A stretch of 64,000 nucleotides of DNA from Pseudomonadota bacterium. Lineage in GTDB: Bacteria > Pseudomonadota > Gammaproteobacteria > Steroidobacterales > Woeseiaceae. The notes under the pieces are model-generated. The model was not told the origin of the DNA, did not search any database, and saw only the letters and a list, made by a program, of their open reading frames with translations. The stretch is from assembly GCA_022572185.1 (NCBI GenBank), contig JACZWL010000010.1, positions 1 through 64,000 on the forward strand, written 5' to 3'. The stretch's first letter is position 1; each line of letters begins with the position of its first letter. A program made the position numbers and the translations under genes. Positions 8,262 through 16,193 of this stretch are shown here, one piece after another.

Positions 8262-8627
8262 ATGAGAAAGCTAATTGTTGGGATTGCCAGTTATGATGAA
8301 ATGAAAGCTCGCTCACTGGCGATTGCTAAAGGCGACTACTTGCCTAAACGGGGCGAGCCGAAGGTGTGGTTTACATCTCTGGAAAGTTTCGCGAAAGTTC
8401 TCTCCAAGCGGAACGTTGAACTTTTGCAGATCATTGCAGAACATCAACCGGTGGGATACAAAGAACTGGAGGCTCTATCAGGACGAAAGATACCTAGCCT
8501 TTCGAGAACGCTCAGGACGATGGAGCGCTATGGCCTTGTTCGATTGGAGGAGGGCCCGGAGCGTAAGATCATACCGCATGCGCTTTATAGCGAAGTGGAA
8601 CTCAAATATCCGATTTTAGCTGCGTAA
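8262..8627 (+). CDS. Winged-helix DNA-binding antitoxin partner
   Basis: The 121-residue protein contains a MarR/ArsR-like helix-turn-helix from about residue 50: RNVELLQIIAEHQPVGYKEL, then SLSRTLRTMERYGLVRLEEG. This resembles the HVO_A0114/COG4190 group that accompanies TumE-type toxins. A ribosome site (AAAGGAG) lies a few bases before the ATG. Here the toxin precedes the antitoxin, the reverse of the classical order. The protein probably neutralises the upstream product and represses the operon, perhaps through the palindrome at 7861-7877. Confidence 0.75.
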   Translation: MRKLIVGIASYDEMKARSLAIAKGDYLPKRGEPKVWFTSLESFAKVLSKRNVELLQIIAEHQPVGYKELEALSGRKIPSLSRTLRTMERYGLVRLEEGPERKIIPHALYSEVELKYPILAA

Positions 8628-8773
8628 CTTTGAGAATCCGGTCTTCCTGACAAATCGAATTTGCCGCACGCCTTATTATATCTCGGGCTACAATTCTGGC
8701 TACATGTCGAACCGGATGCCTACGATTTTCTGTGCACGTGCTTGGACAGCTATATTAGTAGGATCAATGATCT

Positions 8774-9268
8774 ATGACTGACGAGGTGAGGATCCGCGTA
8801 TTATTCGTGTGCATGGGCAACATCTGTCGCTCGCCGACGGCCGAGGGCGTTTTCCGCAAAGTCGTCAGTGACGCCGGTCTGGATGCCCATATCCGCGTCG
8901 ATTCGGCAGGCACCCATGCCTATCACATCAATGAGCCACCCGACCGGCGTGCCCGGGCCGCGGCCGAGCGTCGCGGTTTCGTGCTGAACAATATCCGCGC
9001 GCGGCGTGTCATTGACGAAGACTTCGAGCATTTTGACTATATTCTGGCGATGGACGAGGACAATCTTCTGATACTGCGCGACAGCGCGCCGGAACATCAG
9101 CGCAGCAAGATCAGCTTGTTCCTGGAATTCGCCGGACTGGGCCGTGAGCTGGAAGTACCCGACCCGTATTATGGAGGCGCGGTCGGCTTCGAGCGCGTAC
9201 TCGACCTTGTCGAAGAAGCGTCCCGGGGACTACTCGAGACGCTGAAACGGGAAAGCGGCTTCGACTAA
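8774..9268 (+). CDS. Low-molecular-weight protein tyrosine phosphatase
   Basis: The 164-residue protein has the catalytic loop CMGNICRS with Cys13 and Arg19 (CX5R-S) and the general-acid loop PDPYYGG near residue 135. It dephosphorylates tyrosine residues in the cytoplasm. Homologues next to exopolysaccharide loci act on BY-kinases, but no such kinase is present here. In related genomes this gene often directly follows kdsB; here two toxin-antitoxin modules intervene and a truncated 5' copy lies 1.1 kb upstream. Its stop overlaps by 3 bp the stop of the convergent RNase E tail frame (9265). Confidence 0.93.
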   Translation: MTDEVRIRVLFVCMGNICRSPTAEGVFRKVVSDAGLDAHIRVDSAGTHAYHINEPPDRRARAAAERRGFVLNNIRARRVIDEDFEHFDYILAMDEDNLLILRDSAPEHQRSKISLFLEFAGLGRELEVPDPYYGGAVGFERVLDLVEEASRGLLETLKRESGFD

Positions 9269-9803
9269 TCCTTGTCCGGCGTTTCCTGTTCCGTCGGACC
9301 TGGCGCGGGGATAGACGGTTCCCATGGCAGCAGCCTGCCTGCGGGTTTGTCATCATCCGAGCCGATGTCCTCGGGTCTGGTTTCGGCTTTCTTTTCCTGC
9401 TTGTCCTCAATTGGAGCCCTGGCCTCTGTTGGAGGCTTGTCCTCTGTTGGAGCCCTGGCCTCTGTTTCAGTCGGCTTTTCCGCTTCGGCTTTTCGTTCGA
9501 CGGCCGGTGGCTCATCGACAGCTGGTGCCGGCGTCGCCGACTCGGTCTTCGTTTCGGAAGCCGGGCTCGCGGCTTGCTCGTAGATCTGTAAATCGAGAAC
9601 CGGAAGTTCGGGCTGGGTGATGTCGTAGTCGGCAGACTGACTATCGTCCACCTGTGAATCTGCCGGAGGCTCGGCCGGCACATCTGCCGGAGGCTCGGCC
9701 GGCACATCTGCTGGCGGCTCTGTGACAGGGATTGCCGGGATCATCGAGACCACGACCGGCTCTTCCGCCGGGGGACCTGGCGGTTCCAGCGTAGTCCTGG
9801 TCA
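9265..9803 (-). pseudogene. Acidic C-terminal tail of RNase E, frame-shifted from rne
   Basis: In the frame +1 to rne, an open reading region runs from about 9803 to a TAG at 9265. It encodes an acidic, Pro/Glu-rich tail: TLEPPGPPAEEPVVV, the tandem PPADVPAE repeats, then segments such as EAEKPTETEARAPTEDK and the end EQETPDKD. Composition fits an RNase E scaffold tail, whereas the rne frame over the same DNA reads repetitive Gly/Arg/Cys (CAGRASGR) and stops at 9641. One extra base in about 9795-9810 would explain the split. Restored, RNase E would have about 900 residues. It could be a real mutation or a sequencing error. Confidence 0.7.
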
Positions 9804-11959
9804 GTCACCGGTGCCTGTATGGCCGCTTCCGGCCTGTCAATCGAGGGCTCATCAGTAGCCTGCTGTCCATTGCCGGCCTGTGAGGCGGCAGTACTGTCTT
9901 CCGTGCTCCGTCTGCGGCGTCTTCCACCACGGCTACGGCGTTTGGGCCCGGTCTTGCGGCCATCGCTACGGGCCTCATCGCGCGCTTGCCTGCGACTGTC
10001 ATCCTGATTCTGATCGCGTGCCTTCGATCGTTGGTCAGACCCGGAATCCGATCGTTTTTCCTTGCGAACTTCCTGCGACCTGCGGGCAGAATCTTCGCCT
10101 GAGGCGTTCTTGCTGCGTCGCTTGCTTTGCTGCTTCGACCGTGAAGTCTTTTTGCCGGCAGCAGTTTTCTTTGCTTCGCTGGGTCGGCGCCCGCGCTGAG
10201 CGCCACGGCTACGGCCACGGCTGTCAGGCTTCTTGTGTGTTCGTGTCTGGCTACGCCGCTGCTTGCTGCTGCGAGCAGCGGATGAAGAAACGAATAATCC
10301 GGCCAACCACGCAAAGATCCCGGGACCTTTTTTCCGTCTCGGTTTGGGTACGGGTGTGAGCGGAGTGACGGTCGCGACGGCGGCTGGCTCCGCTTCCTTG
10401 CGATCCTGCAATGTCTGCGGGATTTCCGGTTCATCGGCGATTTCGGTTAGCGTGTAACTGATGCCGACGTTCTCTGGCAGCTCGACCTGGTCATCCCGGA
10501 CTCTCCGGATCTGGTAATGCGGCGTTTCCAGGGCCGGATTGGCAACCATAACGACCTGCATATCGTTGCGCGACTCGAGACTCTGGAGCCAGCTGCGCTT
10601 TTCATTCAACAGGTAGGTCGCAACTTCGACCGGCAACTGGGCAATAACTTTGGCGGTTCGCTCCTTTCTTGCCTCTTCGCCGATGATGCGCAGAATAGCC
10701 AGTGCGAGCGACTCAACGCTGCGAATGTTGCCGATGCCGGAACAACGGGGGCAAGTCATATAGCTCGATTCGCCCAGTGAGGGACGCAAGCGCTGTCGCG
10801 ACATTTCCAGCAGACCGAAGCGACTGATCTTGCCGATCTGGACGCGCGCGCGGTCTGCTCTCACGGCTTCCCGCAGCCGGTTCTCGACTTCCCGCTGGTT
10901 TTTTTGCGGGCCCATATCGATAAAGTCGATAACGATCAGTCCGCCAAGGTCACGCAGTCGCAACTGGCGTGCAATTTCGTCGGCCGCCTCGAGGTTGGTG
11001 TTCAATGCGGTCGCTTCGATGTTGCTACCCTTGGTCGCTCTCGCCGAGTTGATGTCGATGGATACCAGCGCCTCGGTATGATCGATGACAAGGCTGCCGC
11101 CGGCGGGCAGCGTGACCGAATGGGAAAATGCAGACTCGATCTGAGATTCGATCTGGTATCGGGTGAACAAAGGAACCGAATCTGTGTAGTGCTTCAGCTT
11201 GCGCAGATTGTGCGGCATGACCTGTTCGACAAATTCCTGCGCTTCTTCATACGTTTTCTCATCATCGATGAGAATCTCGCCGATCTCGTTGGTGAAGTAG
11301 TCGCGCAACGCGCGAACGACGGCGTTGCTTTCGCGATAAATCAGGAACGGGGAGGGTCGCTCGACGACGACTTTCTTGATTGCTTCCCAGACGGCAAGCA
11401 GGTTGTCCAGGTCCCAGGTAAATTCCTCTGCGCTGCGATCGATGCCGGCGGTGCGAAGAATGACGCTCATGCCCTGGGGTACGTTGATCTCCGCGAGCGA
11501 CTTGCGCGCGAGGTCGCGGTCTTCACCGACAATGCGCCGCGAGACACCGCCCGAACGTGACTTGTTCGGTTTCAGGACGATAAAACGTCCTGCCAGGCTG
11601 ACGTAGGTCGTTAACGCGGCCCCTTTGTTGCCGCGCTCTTCCTTGTCAATCTGAATGACGATGTTCTGGCCCTCGTTGAGGACCTCTTTGATATTCGGTT
11701 TACTGCCCTTTTCGACTTCGGAAACGAAGTACTCCGGGGATATTTCTTTTAACGGCAGGAATCCGTGGCGCTCGGCACCATAATCGATGAACGCGGCCTC
11801 GAGGCTTGGCTCGATGCGCGTGATCGTTCCCTTGTAAATATTGGCTTTCTTACGTTCGGCGGATGGTAACTCTATGTTCAGATCGTACAGGCGCTGGCCA
11901 TCGACCATCGCCATGCGCAACTCCTCTTCCTGGGTCGCATTTATCAACATTCTTTTCAT
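9641..11959 (-). CDS. rne: Ribonuclease E
   Basis: The 772-residue product begins MKRMLINATQEEELR, the classical RNase E start. The S1 RNA-binding domain covers about residues 35-120. The catalytic DNase-I-like domain carries VSIDINSARAT and LIVIDFIDM with the metal-binding aspartates. The zinc-link motif CPRCSGIG follows near residue 410. A hydrophobic-amphipathic GIFAWLAGLFV at about residue 555 fits the membrane-targeting helix, and a long Arg/Lys/Ser-rich region follows. The enzyme starts mRNA decay and processes rRNA and tRNA. The last ~50 residues in this frame look wrong; the natural tail seems to continue in another frame to 9265. Confidence 0.95.
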   Translation of the reverse strand: MKRMLINATQEEELRMAMVDGQRLYDLNIELPSAERKKANIYKGTITRIEPSLEAAFIDYGAERHGFLPLKEISPEYFVSEVEKGSKPNIKEVLNEGQNIVIQIDKEERGNKGAALTTYVSLAGRFIVLKPNKSRSGGVSRRIVGEDRDLARKSLAEINVPQGMSVILRTAGIDRSAEEFTWDLDNLLAVWEAIKKVVVERPSPFLIYRESNAVVRALRDYFTNEIGEILIDDEKTYEEAQEFVEQVMPHNLRKLKHYTDSVPLFTRYQIESQIESAFSHSVTLPAGGSLVIDHTEALVSIDINSARATKGSNIEATALNTNLEAADEIARQLRLRDLGGLIVIDFIDMGPQKNQREVENRLREAVRADRARVQIGKISRFGLLEMSRQRLRPSLGESSYMTCPRCSGIGNIRSVESLALAILRIIGEEARKERTAKVIAQLPVEVATYLLNEKRSWLQSLESRNDMQVVMVANPALETPHYQIRRVRDDQVELPENVGISYTLTEIADEPEIPQTLQDRKEAEPAAVATVTPLTPVPKPRRKKGPGIFAWLAGLFVSSSAARSSKQRRSQTRTHKKPDSRGRSRGAQRGRRPSEAKKTAAGKKTSRSKQQSKRRSKNASGEDSARRSQEVRKEKRSDSGSDQRSKARDQNQDDSRRQARDEARSDGRKTGPKRRSRGGRRRRRSTEDSTAASQAGNGQQATDEPSIDRPEAAIQAPVTDQDYAGTARSPGGRAGRGLDDPGNPCHRAASRCAGRASGRCAGRASGRFTGGR
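9661..9718. repeat. Short tandem repeat in the RNase E tail
   Basis: Two adjacent copies of a 24-bp unit containing TGCCGGAGGCTCGGCCGGCA, followed by a degenerate third. In the acidic-tail frame each unit encodes PPADVPAE. Such repeats can change in number by slippage. Confidence 0.8.
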
Positions 11960-12353
11960 GATGCCCTACTTTGTTATCAGTGGTGGGCAGCGAAAAGGAC
12001 AGGCGGGGTGTGGCCGAAGGGGCCGCGCAGGGGAAATCAGTACGGAGTGCGCGGCGCCAGGCGCGCGCAAACGTGAAGCTCACAACTTTCGAAAAGGCCC
12101 GATCGCTTTCGATCTGGCCGGCTAGAATACTGATCATTGTTACCCTGCGGCAAAGCCGCTTTGGTGCTCGCGCCGGTATGCCGTGCTCGCTGCCAAGTGG
12201 ATACAGGTCTCGCGTAGTGCGAAGCCTAAAATACAAAACAATCACGACAAATCAGAGGTTTACCGCGGTCGTGATTCACTCGTCGCGAGGGTTGAATCGA
12301 GTTCCATTGCCCTCGCAGGCCGGTAATATAACACAGCAGCTCACCGCGGCAAC
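11960..12353. promoter_or_regulatory. Divergent rne/rluC control region, probable long rne leader
   Basis: About 390 bp separate the divergent starts of rne and rluC and contain no supportable gene. In gammaproteobacteria rne has a long, structured 5' leader through which RNase E controls its own mRNA, and the divergent rluC arrangement is conserved. I infer the same here. A minus-strand TATTTT near 12225 might be a -10 element for rne, but no convincing -35 is seen. I did not identify the known leader hairpins by eye. Confidence 0.45.
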
Positions 12354-13349
12354 GTGATACAAGTCATTGTGATGGTTCCGGAATCTCCCAAATCAGTGCG
12401 GACGGGCGTCCGCAAGATCAGTATCGGCGAAGATTTCGCCGGGCAGCGCATTGACAATTTTCTATTCAACGCGCTACCCGGTGTGCCGAAAAGCCGTATT
12501 TATCGCCTGTTGCGCCGGGGCGAGGTCCGCGTCAATGGCGGCCGCATCAGGGCCGAATACAAGTTGCAGCCGGGAGATGAAGTCCGCGTGCCGCCGGCCC
12601 GGGTCAGTGCGCCGACGGCGCTGCCGCCCGCCAGGCTGGCGGAGGATATGCTGGAGCGCGTTATTTTCGAAGACAAGCGATTGCTCGTCATCGATAAACC
12701 CAGCGGTGTCGCGGTTCACGGTGGCAGTGGCATCAGTCACGGCGTGATCGAGCTGCTGCGGGCTTCGCGTCCTGATTTGAAAGACCTGGCGCTGGCGCAC
12801 CGGCTCGACCGCGAAACGTCGGGTTGCCTCGTTCTCGCCAAACGGCGCAGCGCGCTTCGCGAGTTGCACGAGAAGTTTCGCCAGGGACTTGTCGAGAAAA
12901 ACTATCTGGCGCTGGCCGCCGGGGACTGGCAATACGGCGATTACCTGATCGACGCGCCGCTTCATGTTCAGCATCGAAAAAGCGGAGAGCGTCACGTCAT
13001 CATCAGTGACCAGGGGAAGCCGGCAGAGACCCGCATCAGCTTATCGCGGACCTACGGTGACTTTAGCCTGCTGCAATGTCGGCCACTGACCGGACGTACG
13101 CACCAGATACGGGTACATGCACAAAGCCTCGGCCATCCACTCGTTATCGACGAGCGATATGGTGATGCGGACGCCAATCGACAGGCCGGGAAGCTGGGGC
13201 TCAAACGGCTTTTTCTGCACGCGCAGTCGATTTCCTTTGCGGACAGCAGCGGCAATGAGCGACATTTCACGGCTCCGCTCGCCGATGACCTTGATCATTT
13301 CCTGACGCACGGATTGTCGGCAAGAAAATCCAGAAAACGCTACAGGTAG
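12354..13349 (+). CDS. rluC: 23S rRNA pseudouridine synthase RluC
   Basis: The protein has an S4 RNA-binding domain (about residues 25-85: GQRIDNFLFNAL, KSRIYRLLRRGEVRVNG) and a pseudouridine synthase domain with the catalytic motif HRLDRETSG, whose Asp attacks the uridine. RluC modifies three uridines of 23S rRNA. Divergent placement from rne is the usual RluC context and separates it from RluD. The GTG at 12354 gives 331 residues; the in-frame ATG at 12372 (MVPESPKS) is an equally possible start. The gene ends just before a palindromic element. Confidence 0.93.
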   Translation: MIQVIVMVPESPKSVRTGVRKISIGEDFAGQRIDNFLFNALPGVPKSRIYRLLRRGEVRVNGGRIRAEYKLQPGDEVRVPPARVSAPTALPPARLAEDMLERVIFEDKRLLVIDKPSGVAVHGGSGISHGVIELLRASRPDLKDLALAHRLDRETSGCLVLAKRRSALRELHEKFRQGLVEKNYLALAAGDWQYGDYLIDAPLHVQHRKSGERHVIISDQGKPAETRISLSRTYGDFSLLQCRPLTGRTHQIRVHAQSLGHPLVIDERYGDADANRQAGKLGLKRLFLHAQSISFADSSGNERHFTAPLADDLDHFLTHGLSARKSRKRYR

Positions 13350-13358
13350 TGAAAAAAC

Positions 13359-13609
13359 GTCAGATCACTGCTGTCCCTTGAAACGAATGTTTCAGCGGCT
13401 GGCACGAAGTGATTGCATGGGGTTCTGCCGGAATGTCCCGCTACGGACATGGATGGTGCAAGGCTTGTCTCAGAGACGCGCCACAAGTATGTCCATGTAG
13501 GCTCGGGGCCCGCATCCCTGCGGGCCACGGTCTCTGCGACAAGCCTTGCACCATCCATATCCTTGATCGTGGTAGCGGGGCATAGCTTGTGGGACAGCAG
13601 TGATCTGAC
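13359..13609. repeat. MITE-like nested palindrome, 251 bp
   Basis: The ends are perfect 19-bp inverted repeats (13359-13377 and 13591-13609; end sequence GTCAGATCACTGCTGTCCC). Inside lie 29-bp arms with one mismatch (13449-13477 and 13530-13558) and a central hairpin GGCCCGCA/TGCGGGCC (13507-13526). A further imperfect match, CCCGCTAC, joins the two arm sets. No transposase is inside and no target duplication is obvious. It sits between the convergent ends of rluC and maf, and could also end transcription from both. Confidence 0.75.
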
Positions 13610-13631
13610 ACCTTTGCCCACGCCTTTTTCG

Positions 13632-14225
13632 TCAGGGGAGCAGATACCCAAGCTTGCGCAAGGTCTCTGCCAGCCAGATCATGGGCAAGCCGATAAGTGC
13701 GGTTGGGTCGTTTGTTTGAACGGATTCGAAAAGAACAAAACCAGCGCCCTCGATCTTGAAACTGCCGGCGCAATCATACGGTTCATCATGTCTCAGGTAG
13801 GTCTCTGCCAGGCGCAGGTCGAACTGGCGAAAGCGCACAGCGGTACGGTCGATGTGTTCGTGTCGTGTTCGCCCGGCCGGGCCGAGTACGCAAACGGCTG
13901 TCAGGAACTGCAGCGTTTTGCCCGATACCGCGAGCAACTGCTCGATGGCCTTCTGGTGATCACCGGGTTTGCCGAGAACCTGACCGTCGAGAACCGCGAT
14001 CTGATCGGCACCAATAATCAGCGAGTCGCGATGGGTGCTCGAAATCGCCTCGGCCTTCTCCCGGGCAAGACGTGCCGCAAGATACTCCGGCAGTTCGGTG
14101 CCGTCGCTGGACTCATCGACCTCGGGCGATACCGCCTCGTACTCGCCCAGGAAACGATCGAGCAGGCCTCTCCGATAGGTGGACGAGGAGGCTAGAACGA
14201 CAGGGCCCGCGGCCGGGTTTTGCAT
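13632..14225 (-). CDS. maf: Maf-like nucleotide pyrophosphatase (YceF type)
   Basis: The 197-residue protein starts with VVLASSSTYRRGLLDRF, the Maf substrate-binding loop, and has EKAEAI, SLIIGADQIAVLDGQVLGKP with the catalytic-region Asp, and YDCAGSFKIEG. Maf proteins hydrolyse modified nucleoside triphosphates; the YceF branch acts on 7-methyl-GTP. Position divergent from yceD-rpmF-plsX-fabH, near rluC and rne, is the conserved YceF context. The exact branch is inferred from that context. Confidence 0.92.
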   Translation of the reverse strand: MQNPAAGPVVLASSSTYRRGLLDRFLGEYEAVSPEVDESSDGTELPEYLAARLAREKAEAISSTHRDSLIIGADQIAVLDGQVLGKPGDHQKAIEQLLAVSGKTLQFLTAVCVLGPAGRTRHEHIDRTAVRFRQFDLRLAETYLRHDEPYDCAGSFKIEGAGFVLFESVQTNDPTALIGLPMIWLAETLRKLGYLLP

Positions 14226-14270
14226 GGTTAATCAGCATGTTGAGTAATCAGACGAGTGTAACCACTTTTT

Positions 14271-14299
14271 TTGACAGCATGGAAAACTGCCCTTATGAT
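14271..14299 (+). promoter_or_regulatory. Strong sigma-70 promoter of yceD-rpmF
   Basis: A consensus TTGACA (14271-14276) is separated by exactly 17 bp from TATGAT (14294-14299). Transcription should begin near 14306, only about three bases before the yceD ATG at 14309, so the mRNA would be leaderless or nearly so. Confidence 0.8.
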
Positions 14300-14308
14300 G
14301 CGCGCGCC

Positions 14309-14866
14309 ATGGCCAATCCACTCACCGATCGTGCGCTGCCCGCACAGCTGGCTGCAAGCGGTCAAGTGATTGAAACAAAAGGAAAATTATCGGAATTCCC
14401 TCGTTTGAGGATGCTTGTGGAGGCGGACCTGGCGAGGGTGACGCGCGCAAAAATTCCGCAAAAATGGCGGGATGCTCCGATAGACATTAGACTTGCGTTT
14501 GGCTGGGCCGATGTGCGCCGTCAGATTCCGGCGCTTGAGGGACAGATTTCGGCAAGAATTGATGCGGTTTGTCAGCGTTGTCTGGAACCGTTTGAGATAT
14601 CACTTAACGCACAGTTGAAATTGATGTTGCTGATCCCTGGCGGTGATGCAACAGCGTTTGAAGAATACGAAATCTGGGAGACAGCAGAAGATACTGTGCG
14701 GCCCCTGGACATTGTGGACGAAGTGTTGATTATGGCGATGCCATTGTCGGCGGCTCATGACGATTCTGCGATGTGCGGCCCGCTGGCAAAAAAGCTGCTT
14801 ACAGAGGAACCGGGAAAAGTTCGCCCGTTTGCCGATTTGAAATCGCAGATGCGCGACCCGAATTGA
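14309..14866 (+). CDS. yceD: YceD family 23S rRNA accumulation protein (DUF177)
   Basis: The 185-residue protein has the DUF177 core, with the cysteine pair in ARIDAVCQRCLEPFEI and the late VDEVLIMAMPLS segment. YceD is linked to 23S rRNA accumulation and is nearly always encoded before rpmF, as here (79 bp gap). The ATG at 14309 gives the family-like start MANPLTDRALPAQ. An in-frame open region extends upstream, but the consensus promoter at 14271-14299 lies inside it, which supports 14309. The mRNA then has almost no leader. Confidence 0.9.
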   Translation: MANPLTDRALPAQLAASGQVIETKGKLSEFPRLRMLVEADLARVTRAKIPQKWRDAPIDIRLAFGWADVRRQIPALEGQISARIDAVCQRCLEPFEISLNAQLKLMLLIPGGDATAFEEYEIWETAEDTVRPLDIVDEVLIMAMPLSAAHDDSAMCGPLAKKLLTEEPGKVRPFADLKSQMRDPN

Positions 14867-14945
14867 TAAATCGTCAGATAGCAGCTGACGAAAGATTTCA
14901 GATTCAATGGTGGCGCATGCGTGTCATCATTTATTGGAGATAAAA

Positions 14946-15137
14946 ATGGCAGTTCAAAAAAGTCGTAAGACACCTTCGCGGCGCGACATGCGGCGCTCAC
15001 ACGACAAACTGAAAGGACCGTCTCTGTCTGTGGATCCAACCTCGGGAGAAACCCATCTTCGGCATCGTGTCACGCCCGATGGGTTTTATCGCGGCAAGCA
15101 GGTTGTCGTGCAGCCCGAAGAAGACGACGAAGAGTAG
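14946..15137 (+). CDS. rpmF: 50S ribosomal protein L32
   Basis: The 63-residue protein begins [20 protein letters not shown], the canonical bL32 N-terminus, and continues [18 protein letters not shown] with an acidic tail. It binds 23S rRNA near the peptidyl transferase centre. The start is set by the ribosome site GGAG at 14935-14938. It lacks the zinc-binding cysteines of the other L32 type, as usual in gammaproteobacteria. It is cotranscribed with yceD and probably with plsX. Confidence 0.97.
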   Translation: MAVQKSRKTPSRRDMRRSHDKLKGPSLSVDPTSGETHLRHRVTPDGFYRGKQVVVQPEEDDEE

Positions 15138-15182
15138 GCATTCACAGTCTCGGTGAAGGCGACAGCCTGACCGTGTGATTCC

Positions 15183-16193
15183 GTGGGCACTGGCTCAGTA
15201 ATTTCTCTTGATGCGATGAGCGGCGACCTTGGCGCCGAGGTGGTCGTTCGGGCCGCCCGCGCGGCGCTGGAAAAGCATCCTGATCTCAGGCTTGTGCTGG
15301 TCGGCGACGCCGAAGAATTGGCCGGCCACATTACGAGGATCGTCGGCGAGGAGAAACGGCTCACGATTCGTCAGGCGACGGAAGTGGTCGGTATGTCGGA
15401 ATCACCGGCCAACGCGCTGCGCAAGAAAAAGGATTCCTCGATGCGCGTTGCCATCAATATGGTCAAAGAGGGATCCGCTCAGGCCTGTGTCAGTGCCGGC
15501 AACACGGGTGCCCTGATGGTAACCGCGAAGTACGTGCTCAAGATGCTGCCTGGCATCGACAGACCGGCAATCATCGCAGAGCTGCCGTCGATCGGCGGCA
15601 CCGTTCACATGCTCGACCTCGGCGCCAATACCGTCGGCAGCCCGGAGCAACTTTTTCAGTTCGCAGTCATGGGTTCGATCATCACGGGCGATATCCGCGG
15701 GCTCGACAGGCCGCGCGTCGCATTACTGAATATTGGTGTCGAGGACAGCAAGGGACACGATACGGTCAGGGATGCGGCCGCTTTGCTAACTGAGAGTGGC
15801 CTGAACTACGTCGGTTTTATCGAAGGCAACGAGATTTTCTCGGGCAAAGCCGATGTAGTCGTGTCAGACGGCTTTACCGGCAATGTTGCGATCAAGACGA
15901 TGGAGGGCACGGCAGGCTTGTCGGTATACTATCTTCGCCGGGCTTTTTCGCGCAACCTGTTTTCTAAGATTCAGGCTGTGCTGGCCGGGCCCGTTCTGAG
16001 AAGCCTGGCTGTGGAGATGGACTCGCGCAACTACAATGGTGCGTCGCTCGTCGGTCTTAATGGTATCGTTATCAAGAGTCACGGCAGCGCCGATTCGTAT
16101 GCGTTTCAACATGCAATCGATACGGGGCTGGTCGAGGTCCAGAACCAGGTACCGCTGCAAATCGGCAATTTGTTGCAACAGGAAGCTGCATGA
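15183..16193 (+). CDS. plsX: Phosphate acyltransferase PlsX
   Basis: The 336-residue protein starts with VISLDAMSGDLGAEVVVRAA and has SAGNTGALM, MLDLGANT and VSDGFTGNVAIKTMEG, all family motifs. PlsX makes acyl-phosphate from acyl-ACP for phospholipid synthesis and is a peripheral inner-membrane protein. Translation starts at a GTG. It overlaps fabH by 4 bp, giving the conserved rpmF-plsX-fabH order. Confidence 0.96.
   Translation: MGTGSVISLDAMSGDLGAEVVVRAARAALEKHPDLRLVLVGDAEELAGHITRIVGEEKRLTIRQATEVVGMSESPANALRKKKDSSMRVAINMVKEGSAQACVSAGNTGALMVTAKYVLKMLPGIDRPAIIAELPSIGGTVHMLDLGANTVGSPEQLFQFAVMGSIITGDIRGLDRPRVALLNIGVEDSKGHDTVRDAAALLTESGLNYVGFIEGNEIFSGKADVVVSDGFTGNVAIKTMEGTAGLSVYYLRRAFSRNLFSKIQAVLAGPVLRSLAVEMDSRNYNGASLVGLNGIVIKSHGSADSYAFQHAIDTGLVEVQNQVPLQIGNLLQQEAA

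Noticed and set aside
9661-9718. Short repeats considered as a CRISPR-like array
   Set aside because: Directly adjacent units without spacers, inside a coding tail; a simple tandem repeat.
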